Shown here in pieces: positions 46,510-58,089 of a stretch of 64,000 nucleotides of DNA. The position numbers were made by a program, and so were the translations under genes. How positions within the stretch are numbered: position 1 is the stretch's first letter; every line of letters begins with the position of its first letter. The DNA lies in NCBI GenBank assembly GCA_023101725.1, contig JALJCO010012911.1, positions 1 to 64,000 on the forward strand. The letters run 5' to 3'. Under the pieces are notes generated by a model. The model was given only the letters and a program-made list of their open reading frames with translations, ran no database searches and had not been told where the DNA came from. The stretch comes from Atherinomorus stipes (lineage: Eukaryota > Chordata > Actinopteri > Atheriniformes > Atherinidae).

Positions 46510-48132
46510 ATGGCCCAATCAGGATGGAGAACAGTTCATGATGGTCTGGTGGAGAGCGTCACCAGTTTACCAATGATGATGGCTCCTGTGAAGACTGAAG
46601 ATGAAGAAAAAGAATGTAGTCCTTTATATTCAGCCCACCTTCATCAAACCCAAACTGAAGTTAAAACAGAGGTAGAGGCTCCAACCAACAACCCAGCTGA
46701 ACAGATTAAAACAGAGGTAGAGGCTTCAACCAATAACCCAGCTGAACAGATTAAAACAGAGGTAGAGGCTCCAACCACCAACCAAGCTGAACAGATTAAA
46801 GAAGAATCTGATGAAGAGGTCTGTGGCGGACCAGAACTAACCAGTAATCCAGACCAAAACAATTATTTACAACACAATAGTGACTGGAAAGATCCAGGCT
46901 CTTCTGAGATAAAGCAAAATTCATATTTAGAATCTGAAATGGAAAATACTGTTAAAGGCTGTTGTGACAATGGGGCACATTGGTCACGTGTAAACAGTGA
47001 TGTGGAGTTTCCCAATGCAGAAAAAACAGTCAGCTGCTCTGGAGGTGGTGAAGAGTTCAAAGCAAGGAAATATGTAAATGTAAGGGAAAGTATCCATGCA
47101 GGGATAAAAACAGTTAGTGTTGATGTTTGTAGTAAAATCTGTAGTCATGACAAAAATCTTAGGACATGCATGTTAAACCTCCCAGGAGAAAGACCATTCA
47201 GCTGTGATGAATGTGGAAAAAGATTTAATCAAAAGAAAAACCTAAATGATCACATGAGAATCCACACTGGAGAGAAACCATTCAGATGTGATAAATGCGA
47301 ACAAACATTTACTCGGCAATCGAGCTTGAACCAACACATGAGAATCCACACAGGAGAGAAACCATTTAGCTGTGATGAATGTGGAAAAAGATTTAGTCTC
47401 AAGAGTTCTTTAAACAAACACATAAAACTCCACACAGGAGAGAAACCATTCAGCTGTGATGAATGTGGAAAAAGATTAAGTCAAAAGATTTGTTTAAACA
47501 AACACATGAAAACCCACACAGGAGAGAAACCATACAGCTGTGAAGAATGTGGACATAGATTTAGTAGAAAGGAGAACTTGAAAGAACACATCAGAATTCA
47601 CACAGGAGAGAAACCATTCAGCTGTGATGAATGTCAACAAAGATTTCGTAGAAAGGTGAACTTGAACCAACACATCACAGTCCACACAGGAGAGAAACTA
47701 TTTAGCTGTGATGAATGTGGAAAAAGATTTAATCAACAGAATTGTTTAAACAAACACATGAGAATCCACACAGGAGAGAAACCATTCAGCTGTGTTGAAT
47801 GTGGAAAAAGATTTAGTCAAAAGACACACTTAAATGACCACATGAGAATCCACACAGGAGAAAAACCATACAGCTGTGATGAATGTGGACATAGATTTCG
47901 TCATAAGACTAACTTAAACAAACACATGAAAATCCACACAGGAGAGAAACCATTCAGCTGTGATGAATGTGGACGAAGATTTGGACGTAAGACTAGCTTA
48001 AGAAAACACATGAAAACCCACACCGGAGAGAGACCTTACAGCTGTGATTATTATGTTGACAAAGATTTAAAGATAAGATTAGCTGAACTAACGCATGAGA
48101 ATCCAAACATTAACAAGACCATTTCCCTGTAA
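46510..48132 (+). CDS. ZNF-3: poly-C2H2 zinc-finger protein, 10 fingers, amplified SUMO-consensus motif
   Basis: A 540-aa family member. A 45-bp unit is present three times at 46663-46797 (residues 52-96, KTEVEAPTNNPAEQI type). This raises the psi-K-x-E motifs to five, with lysines 28, 52, 67, 82 and 97. About 22 residues found in ZNF-1 after GEEF are missing in frame. Ten fingers span about 232-504, with helix residues -1/3/6 QND, RSQ, LSK, QCK, RNE, RNQ, QCK, QHD, HNK, RSK. Finger 4 has Leu where the conserved Phe sits. The out-of-frame-finger tail (SCDYYVDKDLKIRLAE) is present and runs to NKTISL. The start ATG has A at -3 and G at +4. The intron carries at least five transposons, and a LINE sits 25 bp after the stop. 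Confidence 0.93.
   Translation: MAQSGWRTVHDGLVESVTSLPMMMAPVKTEDEEKECSPLYSAHLHQTQTEVKTEVEAPTNNPAEQIKTEVEASTNNPAEQIKTEVEAPTTNQAEQIKEESDEEVCGGPELTSNPDQNNYLQHNSDWKDPGSSEIKQNSYLESEMENTVKGCCDNGAHWSRVNSDVEFPNAEKTVSCSGGGEEFKARKYVNVRESIHAGIKTVSVDVCSKICSHDKNLRTCMLNLPGERPFSCDECGKRFNQKKNLNDHMRIHTGEKPFRCDKCEQTFTRQSSLNQHMRIHTGEKPFSCDECGKRFSLKSSLNKHIKLHTGEKPFSCDECGKRLSQKICLNKHMKTHTGEKPYSCEECGHRFSRKENLKEHIRIHTGEKPFSCDECQQRFRRKVNLNQHITVHTGEKLFSCDECGKRFNQQNCLNKHMRIHTGEKPFSCVECGKRFSQKTHLNDHMRIHTGEKPYSCDECGHRFRHKTNLNKHMKIHTGEKPFSCDECGRRFGRKTSLRKHMKTHTGERPYSCDYYVDKDLKIRLAELTHENPNINKTISL
46663..46797 (+). repeat. 45-bp coding tandem repeat, 3 copies
   Basis: AAAACAGAGGTAGAGGCT starts at 46663, 46708 and 46753, exactly 45 bp apart, so the frame is kept. 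ZNF-1, ZNF-2 and ZNF-4 have one copy. The two changes (S for P, TNQ for NNP) show the copies are not brand new. Confidence 0.95.
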
Positions 48133-48785
48133 AGATTGTAGTAATTTCTTTTTAGGCAAGGCAAGTTTCTTTGTATAGCACATTTCATGTACAGGACAAC
48201 TCAAAGTGCTTTACATAAATCATTATACGCAGCGGGGTGCAAAAGGGAAGGAAAAAAGAAGGAAAAATTAGAAGCATGATTCAAAATTAAAAATATTTAA
48301 GATTAAAAAGAATATGGAGACGCGCGGATTTTAACTTTTGAATAAAATCTACGTAAATGCATCTGAGAACAGGTGGGCGTTCAACCTGTATTTGAATAAA
48401 CTGTTTCAGCTGATCTGAGACTTTCTGGGAGTTTGTTCCAGACATGTGGAGCATAGAAGCTGAACGCAGCTTCTCCATGTCTGGTTCTGACTCTGTGAAC
48501 TGATAAAAGACCGGATCCAGATGACCTGAGGGGTCTAGTAGGTTCATACTGGGTCAAGAGGTCACCGATGTATTTTGGTCCTAAACCATTCAGAGCTTTA
48601 TAGACCAACAGCAAGACTTTAAAGTCTATTCTCTGATGGACCGGCAGCCAGTGTAAAGACCTCAGAATTGGACTGATGTGGTCCACTTTTCTGGTCTTAG
48701 TGAGAACTCGGGCAGCAGAGTTCTGAATGAGCTGCAGCTGTTTAACTGATTTTTTTTTTTTTTAGGTAGACCAGTAAAGACGGTG

Positions 48786-50534
48786 TTACAGTAGTCGACC
48801 CGATTGAAGATGAATGCATGGACTAATTTCCAGATTTTCCTGAGACATCAGATCTTTTATACTTGAGATGTTCTTCAGGTGATGGTCGTCTGATTTAGTG
48901 ACAGTTTTGATGTGTTTTTCAAAGTTTAGGTCTGAGTCCATCACTACACCCAGATTTCTGGCCTGATTGGTGGTTTTTAGGTGTATGGACTGAAGTTCTG
49001 TGACAACCTGCTGTCGTTTCTCTTTGGCTCCAAAAACAATCACCTCAATTTTGTTTTTGTTCAGCTGAAGAAAACTGAGGCACATCCAGTCATTAATCTC
49101 CTCAATGCATTTACCAAGAGCCTGTACAGGGCCCCAGTCTCCTGGTGACACTGCAATATATAGCTGTGTGTCATTTGCGTTGCTATGGTAACTAATATTG
49201 TTGTTCTTTATAACCTGGGCCAGTGGTAGCATGTAGATGTTTAACAGAAGAGGCCCCAGGATAGAGCCCTGGGGAACTCCACAGGTCATTTTTGTCCGCT
49301 CAGATGTAAAATTGCCTACTGATACAAAGTACTTCCTCTTCTCCAAGTACGTTTTGAACCAGTTTAGTACAGAACTATTTCCAGAATTTTTCCAGTGTCA
49401 GTATTCAGACATATGTCATTCATGACTTTGGTCAGAGCAGTCTCGGTGCTGTGGTGCTGTCAGAAACCTGACTGGAGAAACCTTACCTCCAAAGAGCTGA
49501 TCTGGAAAAAGTCGTCCATGCATTTGTTACTTCACGTCTGGACTATTGCAACTCCCTGTACGTCGGTATTGGCCAGGCAGAACTAAACCGTCTGCAGCTG
49601 GTCCAGAATGCAGCGGCACGTCTCCTTACTGGAGCAAAGAAACGCGAGCACATCACACCGGTGCTTTCCTCCCTTCACTGGCTCCCAGTTAGGTTCAGGA
49701 TTGATTTTAAGATTCTTTTATTTGTTTATAAGTCTATGAATGGACTGGCCCCAGAATATTTAGCTGACCTTGTGAAGGTGCATCAGCCCCCAAGAGCCCT
49801 GAGGTCAGCTGACCAGTTGGTCCTGGACGTCCCTCGATCCCACATGAAAACCAGAGGAGATCGAGCCTTTGCAGTTGTGGCTCCCAGGCTGTGGAACACA
49901 TTGCCTCTCTCTGTGCGGTCTTCCAACAGCCTTTCCATGTTTAAATCACGCCTTAAGACCCACTTGTTCACCCTGGCCTACAGCTGAGTAGAGTCACTGT
50001 TTTTATTTTTATACTTTTTTAAATTTACTTTTATTGGTTTATTTTTACTGTTTTTATTGTGTTGCATTTACTTTATTCATTGCTGTCTTTTATTCTGTAA
50101 AGCACTTTGGTTGGCCACTGGCCTTTTAAAAATGTGCTATATAAATAAACCTGACATTGACATTGACATTGACATTGGAGGACATCATAACAGTTGTTTT
50201 CTCTTAAAAAGCCATTTAGCTGATAAAAAAAAAATGCTTTTTCAATGATCTTACTTAAAAATGGAAGATTGGAGATCGGCCTGTAGCTGCTCATCTGTGT
50301 CTTGTCTAGATTATCCTTTTTTAGCAGAAGTTTGATCACAGCTGTTTTCAGTGACTCTGGGAAAACACCTGACGTTAGAGAGGAGTTCACAATCTGAAGC
50401 AGATCTGACTCCAAGGTCTTTGAGACCTTTTTTAAAAAACCAGTGGGCAGGATGTCCAAACAGCAAGAGGAGGAGTTCAGTTGATGCAAGATGTCCTCCA
50501 GTTCTTTGCTAGTAATGGGATAAAACTGTGTCAT
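48786..50534 (-). pseudogene. LINE reverse transcriptase, inactive and interrupted
   Basis: Two separated pieces (50534-50177 and about 49480-48786) belong to one reverse transcriptase reading frame. It is broken by stops, by the loss of one catalytic Asp (AND for ADD), and by the nested plus-strand LINE. Such enzymes copy LINE RNA at the target site; this copy cannot. Confidence 0.85.
49482..50176 (+). mobile_element. Second LINE fragment nested in the first, opposite strand
   Basis: Plus-strand C-terminal reverse-transcriptase region: FVTSRLDYCNSLYVGIG, LQLVQNAAARLL, HITPVLSSLHWLPVRFRIDF, then APRLWNTLPLSVR, ending FTLAYS at 49987. The 3' UTR ends in ATATAAATAAACCTGACATT and a (TGACAT)-like tail to 50176, after which the host LINE resumes. 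Confidence 0.9.
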
Positions 50535-51095
50535 GGTGTTTCGACTTGGTGGACACGATACAAGACCTGAACCTGCTGTTGTTGAACCAACAGCTTGTCT
50601 AATAATTTGGATTTTGTCTGTGAAAAATTTGGCAAAGTCATTGCAGGCTTTGGTGGACTAAAATTCAGGTGCTACTGACACAGGAGGGTTTGTTAGCCTG
50701 TCGACTGTAGCAAATAAGGCCCGAGCATTATGACCGTTTTTAGTGATGATGTCAGAAAAATATGAATTCCTGCATTCCTCAGCTGTAAATTATAAAAGTG
50801 AAGTTTCTCTTTATAGATGTTGTAATGAACCTGTAGTTTTGTTTTTCTCCATCTGCGCTCGGTTTTCCGACACTTTCTTTCCAGTTTTCACCAGTGTGGA
50901 ATTTCTCCATGGAGACTTTTTCCTCCCAGAGATAACCTTCACCTTAATGGGAGCAATAGAATCCATGACACTCAGCATGTTAGCATTAAAGCTAGTGACC
51001 AGCTCATTGACTAAAGTCCCTGACAGGGCAGGTGTTAGAGAGAAACTTTTGTTTTGAATGGCCTTAAACTTTAAAGGACACATGCATGCCCATGC

Positions 51096-52311
51096 AAGGT
51101 AGAAGCAGCTTAGTTTCGAGATTTTGCTGCATTACTTTAAAAAAATGCTTTGTTTACCAGTAGAAAAACAGGACGTCCACAGTGTTTTTAAAAGTTGATA
51201 ATTGGTTCTGTGAAAATTAAAGCCCTTATACAGTATCAATGAGTATTGCGATTTTATGAAATATTAAATTTTGTTTATTCAAGTACCAGTCTTTCAGCCT
51301 GCCGCAGTTATATACTAGCACCAGTTCTTCAAAACACTTGAATGATTTCACATTCACACTGTCAAAATTTTTTGGCTGAAGCTGTATTACTGCCTCCTAA
51401 AGCACAGCATTAATTAGACTTCATTAGGTGAGGCAAGTTTATTATAAGCACATAAACTATAGAAACTTAAAAGCAGCTTTGTTTCCTCATTTCCTCATGA
51501 CGTCACTGTTGTGCAACACCAGAGCAAGTAAATGTCTGTAAATAAGGAGGAATCACCACAAATAATTAACTCAAAGCCACTTCGAGCTCATAGGGGGGTC
51601 CGACTGTTTGGTAACAAAACATTGGTGAAATGAAGGAGTGTGTGGCAGATGATGCCTTATTTAGAGGCTGCGTGGGGATGCCTGCAGCACTTGCATTGGA
51701 CAGTCCAAAGAGAAAGTACGTAGCTGCTTTTAAGTTCTTGTAGATTTTTTTTTTCATAGATCACTAAAGATGCTGATGATGAACAGCAAATGTGATGCTG
51801 ATGTTACATAAACTCATGAAGTTCAGCTTAAACATACGTTTCAGGCTGAGACTTGACAACATCCTACATACTGTATGTACAAAGTGAAAAGCTGGTAGAA
51901 CGTAGAGCAAATGAACTGAAGCACATGGAATGAATTTGAATTGGTTTTGTAGTTTTTATGAAGTTGTTCTTGTGAGTAGCTGGTACCTTGCGTATAACTT
52001 GTAGTAACCTTTAGTACATTCCAATAAATCTTGTCTTTCATTTAAACAATAACAGGCTTTATTGCTTCCCTCCTTTCTAAATTCTGGTGTATGGCTGCAA
52101 TCCATGGATTTAATATCAAAATACAGCTGTTTGAAAGTATAATTGTTATACAGAGCTCACACAGTTATTTTAAGCCTAAAGAATAACGCACACATTTAGA
52201 ACTTACTGTAGCTTATGCATTCACACGGTGGGCAACCATCTCTTTAAGGGAAGTGATGTTGCTATTACATGTCAAAATAAAAAAAAAAAAAAATGACCAA
52301 GAAACAAAAAG
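51096..52311 (+). other. Displaced ZNF-3 3' UTR and flank
   Basis: GGACGTCCACAGTGTTTTTA with GATAATTGGTTCTGTGA matches the ZNF-4 3' side inverted (60150-60210). AAATTTTGTTTATTCAAGTA matches ZNF-1 and ZNF-2. It holds AATAAA at 52023-52028 in the shared CCAATAAATCTTGTCTTT context. A transcript using this signal would include the 2.9-kb LINE. Confidence 0.75.
52023..52028 (+). terminator. Candidate polyadenylation signal of ZNF-3
   Basis: AATAAA in the conserved context described for 6432. It lies 3.9 kb after the stop codon because of the LINE, so use of an earlier signal inside the LINE is equally possible. Confidence 0.4.
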
Positions 52312-55300
52312 GGTGAATCCCATTTCACCGATTGGCCCTACCCATTAGCCCTTCCCCTCCATTTTGCGCATTCATCTGTAGGGGTAGGGGTGTCCCAATA
52401 CCTGTTAGGACGGAGGGGAAAGGCTAAAGGGCAGGGCTCTATACCCCTTCAAACGAAGATTTTTCGGACGCACACTTCAAACGAAAGGGTATGAAAATCA
52501 CTGGCAAGATGGCTGCTACGGAGTCCAAAAACATCCACAAATATAAAAATTTCTCCATATATAAAGTTTAAACAGTGTGAAAACCATTGTATAGTTTAAT
52601 GATGTTTAAATGTTTAACAGTCATTTTCTTTGCAAAATACACACGAAAAAAAAAGAAGCTTCATTGACACTTCAGTACGGAAGCATATTGCATTCACCTG
52701 AAAAAAAATGAAATTGGTCTGTTTTTCTGAATTAACAAGAGAATTTTTACAAAAATAAATAAAAACTTAGTTGTTCTGAATTAATTTTACAAAAATAAAT
52801 AAAAACTTTTCTGAATTACCAAAATAATGTTTTACATAAAAATAAATAAAAACTTTCTGTTTTTCTGAATTAACGAGAGAATTTTTTTACAAAAATAAAT
52901 AAAAATGTTCTGTTTTTCTGAATCGGTCTCCGCCGAGTGATGTAACATTTGTTGCTTAACCAGCAGTAACCAGCGCTTGATGCCATTTCAGACGTAAAAC
53001 TGTCAGTGGTCAAACCGGCGTGGTAATGAGCACACAGCTGATCATAAAAATGATCTTATGACTGAATCCATGTGTGATTTATCAAATGTTCGTGTCTGAC
53101 CAAACAACGGAATGTTGGTCAGAAATGCACCGTCATCCAGCTGTTTCTCCTGAAGCAGCAGCAGCGCTGACAGATGGAGGCTGGTCGGATCTGAGCCTGA
53201 CCCGGACAGGAACATAAGAAACGATAACTTTCATTAGTTAAACTAAGAAGCAGTCTACCGAATGAACACTTTCTACAACGTTAATGTATAGATTAATTTA
53301 TAGAAACGGATCTCCTCCACTCAACTCCGTGTCTCCTGGGAGCTGCAGTTACCAGCGCGTCTGCCCTTCTGGCTGATCATGTTTATAAACTAGTATTTCT
53401 GTTATTTAACTTGTCAATAAAGTCTTTACAAGTTACAGCATCGTACAGCTCCACACAGGTCAGGGTTGTGTTGCAAACTCTCTCTGAGTCTAAAGCAGCG
53501 TTTCCCGCTGGTCCGATGCATCTGCGCCTTTCTGCAGCCCGACTGTCCGTCTTCTTACAAGCAGGCGAGCTTTCTTTTCTTTATTCAGACATCAACAGTA
53601 AGATAATAAAGTCTGATTTATCTTGACATTTTTGGCGATCATTTGTCGCCTTCATCAGAAGTTATAACTCTGCTGTTAAGATCATCTGGCTGGTATGACA
53701 CCTGCAGCTCCTGGAGACAGAAGACAGGAGGCGATCCGTCGTTTCTATTAAGTAATTTGGACCCTAAAGTTATAGTTTATAAGTGCTCAGTCAGCAGACT
53801 GTTTCTTAGCTTATAGCTAATGAAAGTTATTTTTTCTTCTGTCCCTGTGCGGGTCAGGCTCAGATCCGACAGTCCAGGTCAGACTTGGACCAGCCTCCAT
53901 CTGTCTGCGCTGCTGCTTCAGGGTAGAAGCAGCTGGATGACGAGGGATTTCTGACGTAGATTCTGTTGTTTGGTCAGACAGGAACATTTATGAATCACGC
54001 GTGGATACAATAATAAGATCATTTATATGATCAGATGTGAGCTCATTTAGTGCGCTTCGTTATTTACGAAGTAAAGCAGGGACATAGAACTGGGCCAAAA
54101 GTGGGCCGTCCAAGTGTTTCAAACCGGAAGTTCGAAACATGGAAGCGTGATAATCCCCCATTGGCTTTTATTTTGTCGATTCCTCTGGCTTGCACGCACC
54201 AGTGTTGCTCCTCATGAAACGGAAACGGTTGTTCTTTCTCTTCTCCTCCTCCTTCTCTTCACTTTTATCTCGTTAATTCAGAAAAACTGAACGTTTTTGT
54301 TTATTTTTGTAAAAAATTATCTCGTTAATTCAGAAAAACAAAGTTTTTATTTATTTTTTAAAAAAATTGTAATTAGAAAACGTTTTTTTTGTAAAATTAT
54401 GTTGAAAGACGTTTATTTTTGTAAATTCCGTTAATTTAGAAAAACAGAACGTTTTTGTTTTTTTTGTAAAAATTATCTCGTTAATTCAGAAAAAAGAACG
54501 TTTTCTTATTTTGTAAAATTAACTGTTAATTTAGAAAAACAGAACGTTTTTATTTATTTTTGTAAAAAATTATCTGTTAATTCAGAAAAACAGACGTTTT
54601 TACTTATTTTTGTAAAATTAACTGTTAATTTAGAAAAACTGAACGTTTTTGATTATTTTTGTAAAAAATTTCGTTAATTAGAAAAAAAAGTTTTATTTTT
54701 TTTGTAAAAAATTATCTCGTTAATTCAGAAAAACGTTTTTTTTTTTTTTGTAAAAAATTATCTCGTTAATTAGAAAAACAGAACGTTTTTACTTATTTTT
54801 GTAAAAAATTAACTCGTTAATTTAGAAAAACAGAACGTTTTTGTTTATTTTTGTAAAAATTATCTCGTTAATTCAGAAAAACAGACCAATTTTATTTTTT
54901 TCAGGTGGATGCAATACGCTTCCGTACTTTCAGTTATATAAACGCTAAAGCAGGCTGAAAACCAGCGGTGCTCTGCAGGCAGCCCTGATAATTTACAGTG
55001 ATAGATGACCAAAAAAAAATTTGGCAACATTTCTACTGGTCTTCATTTACATAGAGGTCCTTCGAGGGACATAACACAAGCAATGATGTCATGCACAAAT
55101 CAAATTTGCTTAACGTTAATCCACAGCTGTAGACGGTTTGATTTCTCCAGATTTGTGCCAACAGCTCAGTGCACATCTGCTTGCACACAAGCCGGCGGAA
55201 TCACTGATGACACGTGATTTTTGAAGGGGTGTCCCAATTTGTAGGGATTGACTTTCACTCGTACCCCTCGTAGCTTCGTTTTAAGTGCAAGGGCCAAGGG

Positions 55301-55336
55301 GAAGGGGGCAGGGGTAAAAAAAGAGAATTGGGCCAA
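52312..55336. mobile_element. Compound insertion: GGTGTCCCAAT-type element holding fold-back copy 2
   Basis: The flank paralogous to 6690-6760 is interrupted here and resumes at CTTCCCGACAGTTAATAG (55340). The left side has GATTGGCCCTACCC and GGGGTGTCCCAATA; the right side has GGGGTGTCCCAATTT and GAATTGGGCC. This is typical of a fish non-autonomous DNA element of uncertain superfamily. Exact ends are not resolved. Confidence 0.55.
52678..54924. mobile_element. Fold-back DNA element, copy 2
   Basis: Same tips as copy 1 (CGGAAGC...GCTTCCG) with TA on both sides (52676-52677 and 54925-54926). The left arm is reduced to about four degenerate ~52-bp units. The right arm keeps about twelve, with many small deletions. 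The core 52920-54050 matches 1309-2420. More decayed than copy 1, hence probably older. Confidence 0.88.
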
Positions 55337-56110
55337 AAGACTTCCCGACAGTTAATAGATGCATTCAGACAGAGCAATTCTAAGAACTGTTTACCTCAAA
55401 TTTTGACGGGGGGGTCTTTAACGGAATAGGGATGATAACTGTCTTGAAGTGGCAGTTTAATGGAGACTTTTTTTCCTTGGTAAATATGGGATTTGGGGTT
55501 CAGGGAAATGCGGGGATGCGCCATATTCATTGATAATCCCGAGGGGAAGAAAATTATTATAAGGGGGAAAGTGGGTTGGGGATAAAGGGGATCTATCTAG
55601 GAAAACAAGAGGAAAAGTGTAGAAGGAGTTGAGTAAAACTTTCTCGCTGTCCAGGGAATGACGTTGTTCACAGCCATCTGTCAAAGTGAGGAAACGTCAC
55701 TTGGTTCACGTTTACATCTCGTCGAAGCATGCGCTGTAAGAGCGCAACCTCACAACTTTCCGATTCAGCGTTTACATGATCCCCCGTTCGGTTTGGGGAA
55801 AGGAATATTCTACCCCCGTGAAACCGAAAGAAAATTCATTCGGTTCGGCGCTTTTCATTCTGAAAGAGGCGTTTACATGGATCATTTTCATTCCGAAAGA
55901 GCTTTTTAAACCGAAAGCAATCGGTCTATTTGGGTCCATGTAAACGCAGCTACTGATGTGTTCACAGAAGATCACATCAGGCATTTGATATTTATCATGC
56001 GGCTTTTGGAGCATCTACTCTGCTGAAGCTCACACAACATAGCAATGTTGGGCAGAATACACTCAGCCTCTTTCTGTCAGGCTGGATGTGGCAGGGACCT
56101 TGATAGGGAC
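55337..56110. other. Gene-free flank with a TTTACATG-type MITE
   Basis: 55420-55640 is G-rich and poorly resolved. 55700-55955 carries CGTTTACATG and CCATGTAAACG at its edges and CCGAAAG/CTTTCGG-type words inside, like a degraded hAT-type MITE. 55340-55400 continues the flank shared with 6715. Confidence 0.5.
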
Positions 56111-56600
56111 TAAGCGATGCAACTATCTGTGACGTGTTTCTTTTCACGGTTTTTGTTTTGTTGGGGCGCAAAAGTAAGAAGAGAAGACAACACCACTGTT
56201 TTCATGGTCTGCATGACGGGATTATTAATCATGGACGATCACATCAGGCATCAAATATCAAGGCTGCAAGAGCACAGAATGAGCCAGGAGAAGAAGAATC
56301 GAGTGGCAGGTGATACTTTGTGTCATGGAGAAAGAAAGGAGAGCAGAATGCTGCAGACAAAGGAGACAATGTGTAAGTTTAACCCATTAAACATGCCGTG
56401 GTTGTATCCGTGTCGTATTTAGACACATTTAAGATGTTCGTCCGTTGTTTGAGTTTAGTGGCAACTAAAAACTAAACACCTTCGTCATATTGGTTCTTAT
56501 GGAACCATGAAAAGAACCTGCCTCAGAGTTGGAACTAAAACAGTTACTGTATAGCTAAAAAAAAAATATGTCCCCGTTCCTGAAAGGTTCTAGGAACTTT
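56111..56600 (+). repeat. Flank segments shared with 6830-6960 and 33895-34110
   Basis: GCGCAAAAGTAAGAAGAGAA and GATTATTAATCA are shared with the relic flank near 6890-6950. The second half repeats the ZNF-2 downstream block. The 101-aa frame at 56117 crosses both and resembles nothing known. Confidence 0.65.
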
Positions 56601-57595
56601 AAAATGTTCCTACTGGTTCTGACTCCAGGAACTGATGAGACATAACTTACAATAGACTTACAGCAGGGCTCAGGATCTTTTTCCCGCCTCCTCCTATGCG
56701 TCTAGATACTCTGTCATATTTTTCTGCTGGAGAAGGGGTCAAAAAACTTTTTAGGGACATTTTGATGGAAAAATATGTAAATACAAAATTTAGGTACAAT
56801 GGCTTTAACAGCCATACAACTTTACTTTTCTGATTTTTATTGCACGGATGACATCATCAATGCAAACCCAACGTGATGATCTCACCAGACACAGCAATGG
56901 GAATATAGGCTGTGCAGCTTGCCAGCAGCGGATCAGACACAGCACTATTTTGTTAACCAATGGGAAAGGAGCCCAATGTTAACTTAAAGTGGGTTGACCC
57001 ACATTTGAAAGACCCGTGTGAACCCGCTAATTTCAGTGGGAAAGCAGCTTAAGTGCGAGGTTAGTCCAGGCTGCATGGAGAGGTTGGCTGATGGTTCTGT
57101 TTTCAAGGTTCTGCAATCACGAAGAAAGTTTTAAAAGGTATGGTATCTGATACAAAGAGAAAAAGAATGAAAATGTTACATTTGTGTCAAGAATTTAATT
57201 TAATTTAACATTTGCAGTTAGAAAGAAAACTGATGATTGAGAAAAATTACAGTAATAAAGAAAACTGAAGTTACATTCAACACAAAAAATTAAGTTTAGT
57301 GAAATTATGCTATGCAATAAAACTTATTAAACAGTAAGTTGCAATACATATATTCCATGACAAGAAGGATCAAGAGAAAGTTTAGCTTTTTATACATTTT
57401 TACAGTCAAACCTGGTCTGCAATTAATGGCAATATCTTGAAATTTGAGAGAAATTGAAATCCCAAATCCATAAACTATTCATTCCTGAAATCTTAAATCA
57501 TTGTCATATCACTGCACTATTGGCATCACCATAGCAACACATAAACCAGCTGGTTCAGATCAACTGGCAAAAAATTTGATAATTACAATTAATAG
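56601..57595. other. Gene-free stretch
   Basis: AT-rich, with no coding region recognised. Confidence 0.45.
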
Positions 57596-57599
57596 TAGT

Positions 57600-57690
57600 A
57601 GTAGTGACCTTTATTTAAAACCAGGCAAGTCATTTGAGAACCAGTTCTCATTTACAATGACGACCTGGCTAAGAGGCAGCAAATTAAATA
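57600..57690 (+). mobile_element. Retroelement-tail-like repeat
   Basis: TTTATTTAAAACCAGGCAAGTCA through GAGAACCAGTTCTCATTTACAATGACGACCTGGC resembles a very common fish retroelement 3' segment. Only this fragment is present. Family unassigned. Confidence 0.5.
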
Positions 57691-58089
57691 ACACCAGACA
57701 ATAAATAATAAAAATTTCTTGACAACAGTTGGTTAGCATGAAAAATAGATCAAGGCCAGCATAAAATAGCTCCTATACTTTAACATATTTGGCTAATTTA
57801 GTAATATAAATAAACATTTGTCATAAAATGTTTATTCTGTGGGACTGTGGTATAACTGGATTTAAGTCAGAGCCCGTTATACAATTTTAAAGACAGTTTT
57901 AAGCTAAAGTTACTTTCAATACATTTTAGAGACTTCTTGAAGACCTTCCAAAAAATTCAAAAACCTTGTTGCGACTTCAAGCTGTAATCAGCAACATTTC
58001 TTTAACTTTAGTTAAAGGTGCCATGACATCAAATTTCACTTTTCTGGGGTTTTGGGTGTATAATATGATCTGTTGTGCACTGATGGGGC

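Larger units (their letters stand above)
48160..51095 (-). mobile_element. LINE (CR1/L2 group) inserted in the ZNF-3 3' UTR, minus strand
   Basis: On the minus strand, starting from the right: a linker region (WRNSTLVKTGKKV, 51083-50811); the first reverse transcriptase motifs (SSCCLDILPTGFLKK and SYRPISNLPFLSKIIEK, 50534-50180); the STETALTKVMNDI region near 49430; GVPQGSILGPLL (49270); and the C-terminal HWLPVHQRIDFKVLLLVYKA (near 48640). The 3' end AACTTGCCTTGCC lies at 48160. The catalytic Y-A-D-D is degraded to N-A-N-D. ZNF-3 UTR sequence shared with ZNF-4 resumes near 51096. It is split by a second LINE. Confidence 0.88.

Noticed and set aside
53411..53626. A 71-aa frame similar to the one at 1814-2014
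   Set aside because: Similarity comes from the shared element core. The frame has no domain and no evidence of selection.
56117..56422. A 101-aa frame in the ZNF-3 downstream region
   Set aside because: Crosses two different repeated segments. The paralogous stretch at 6830-6960 does not keep the frame.
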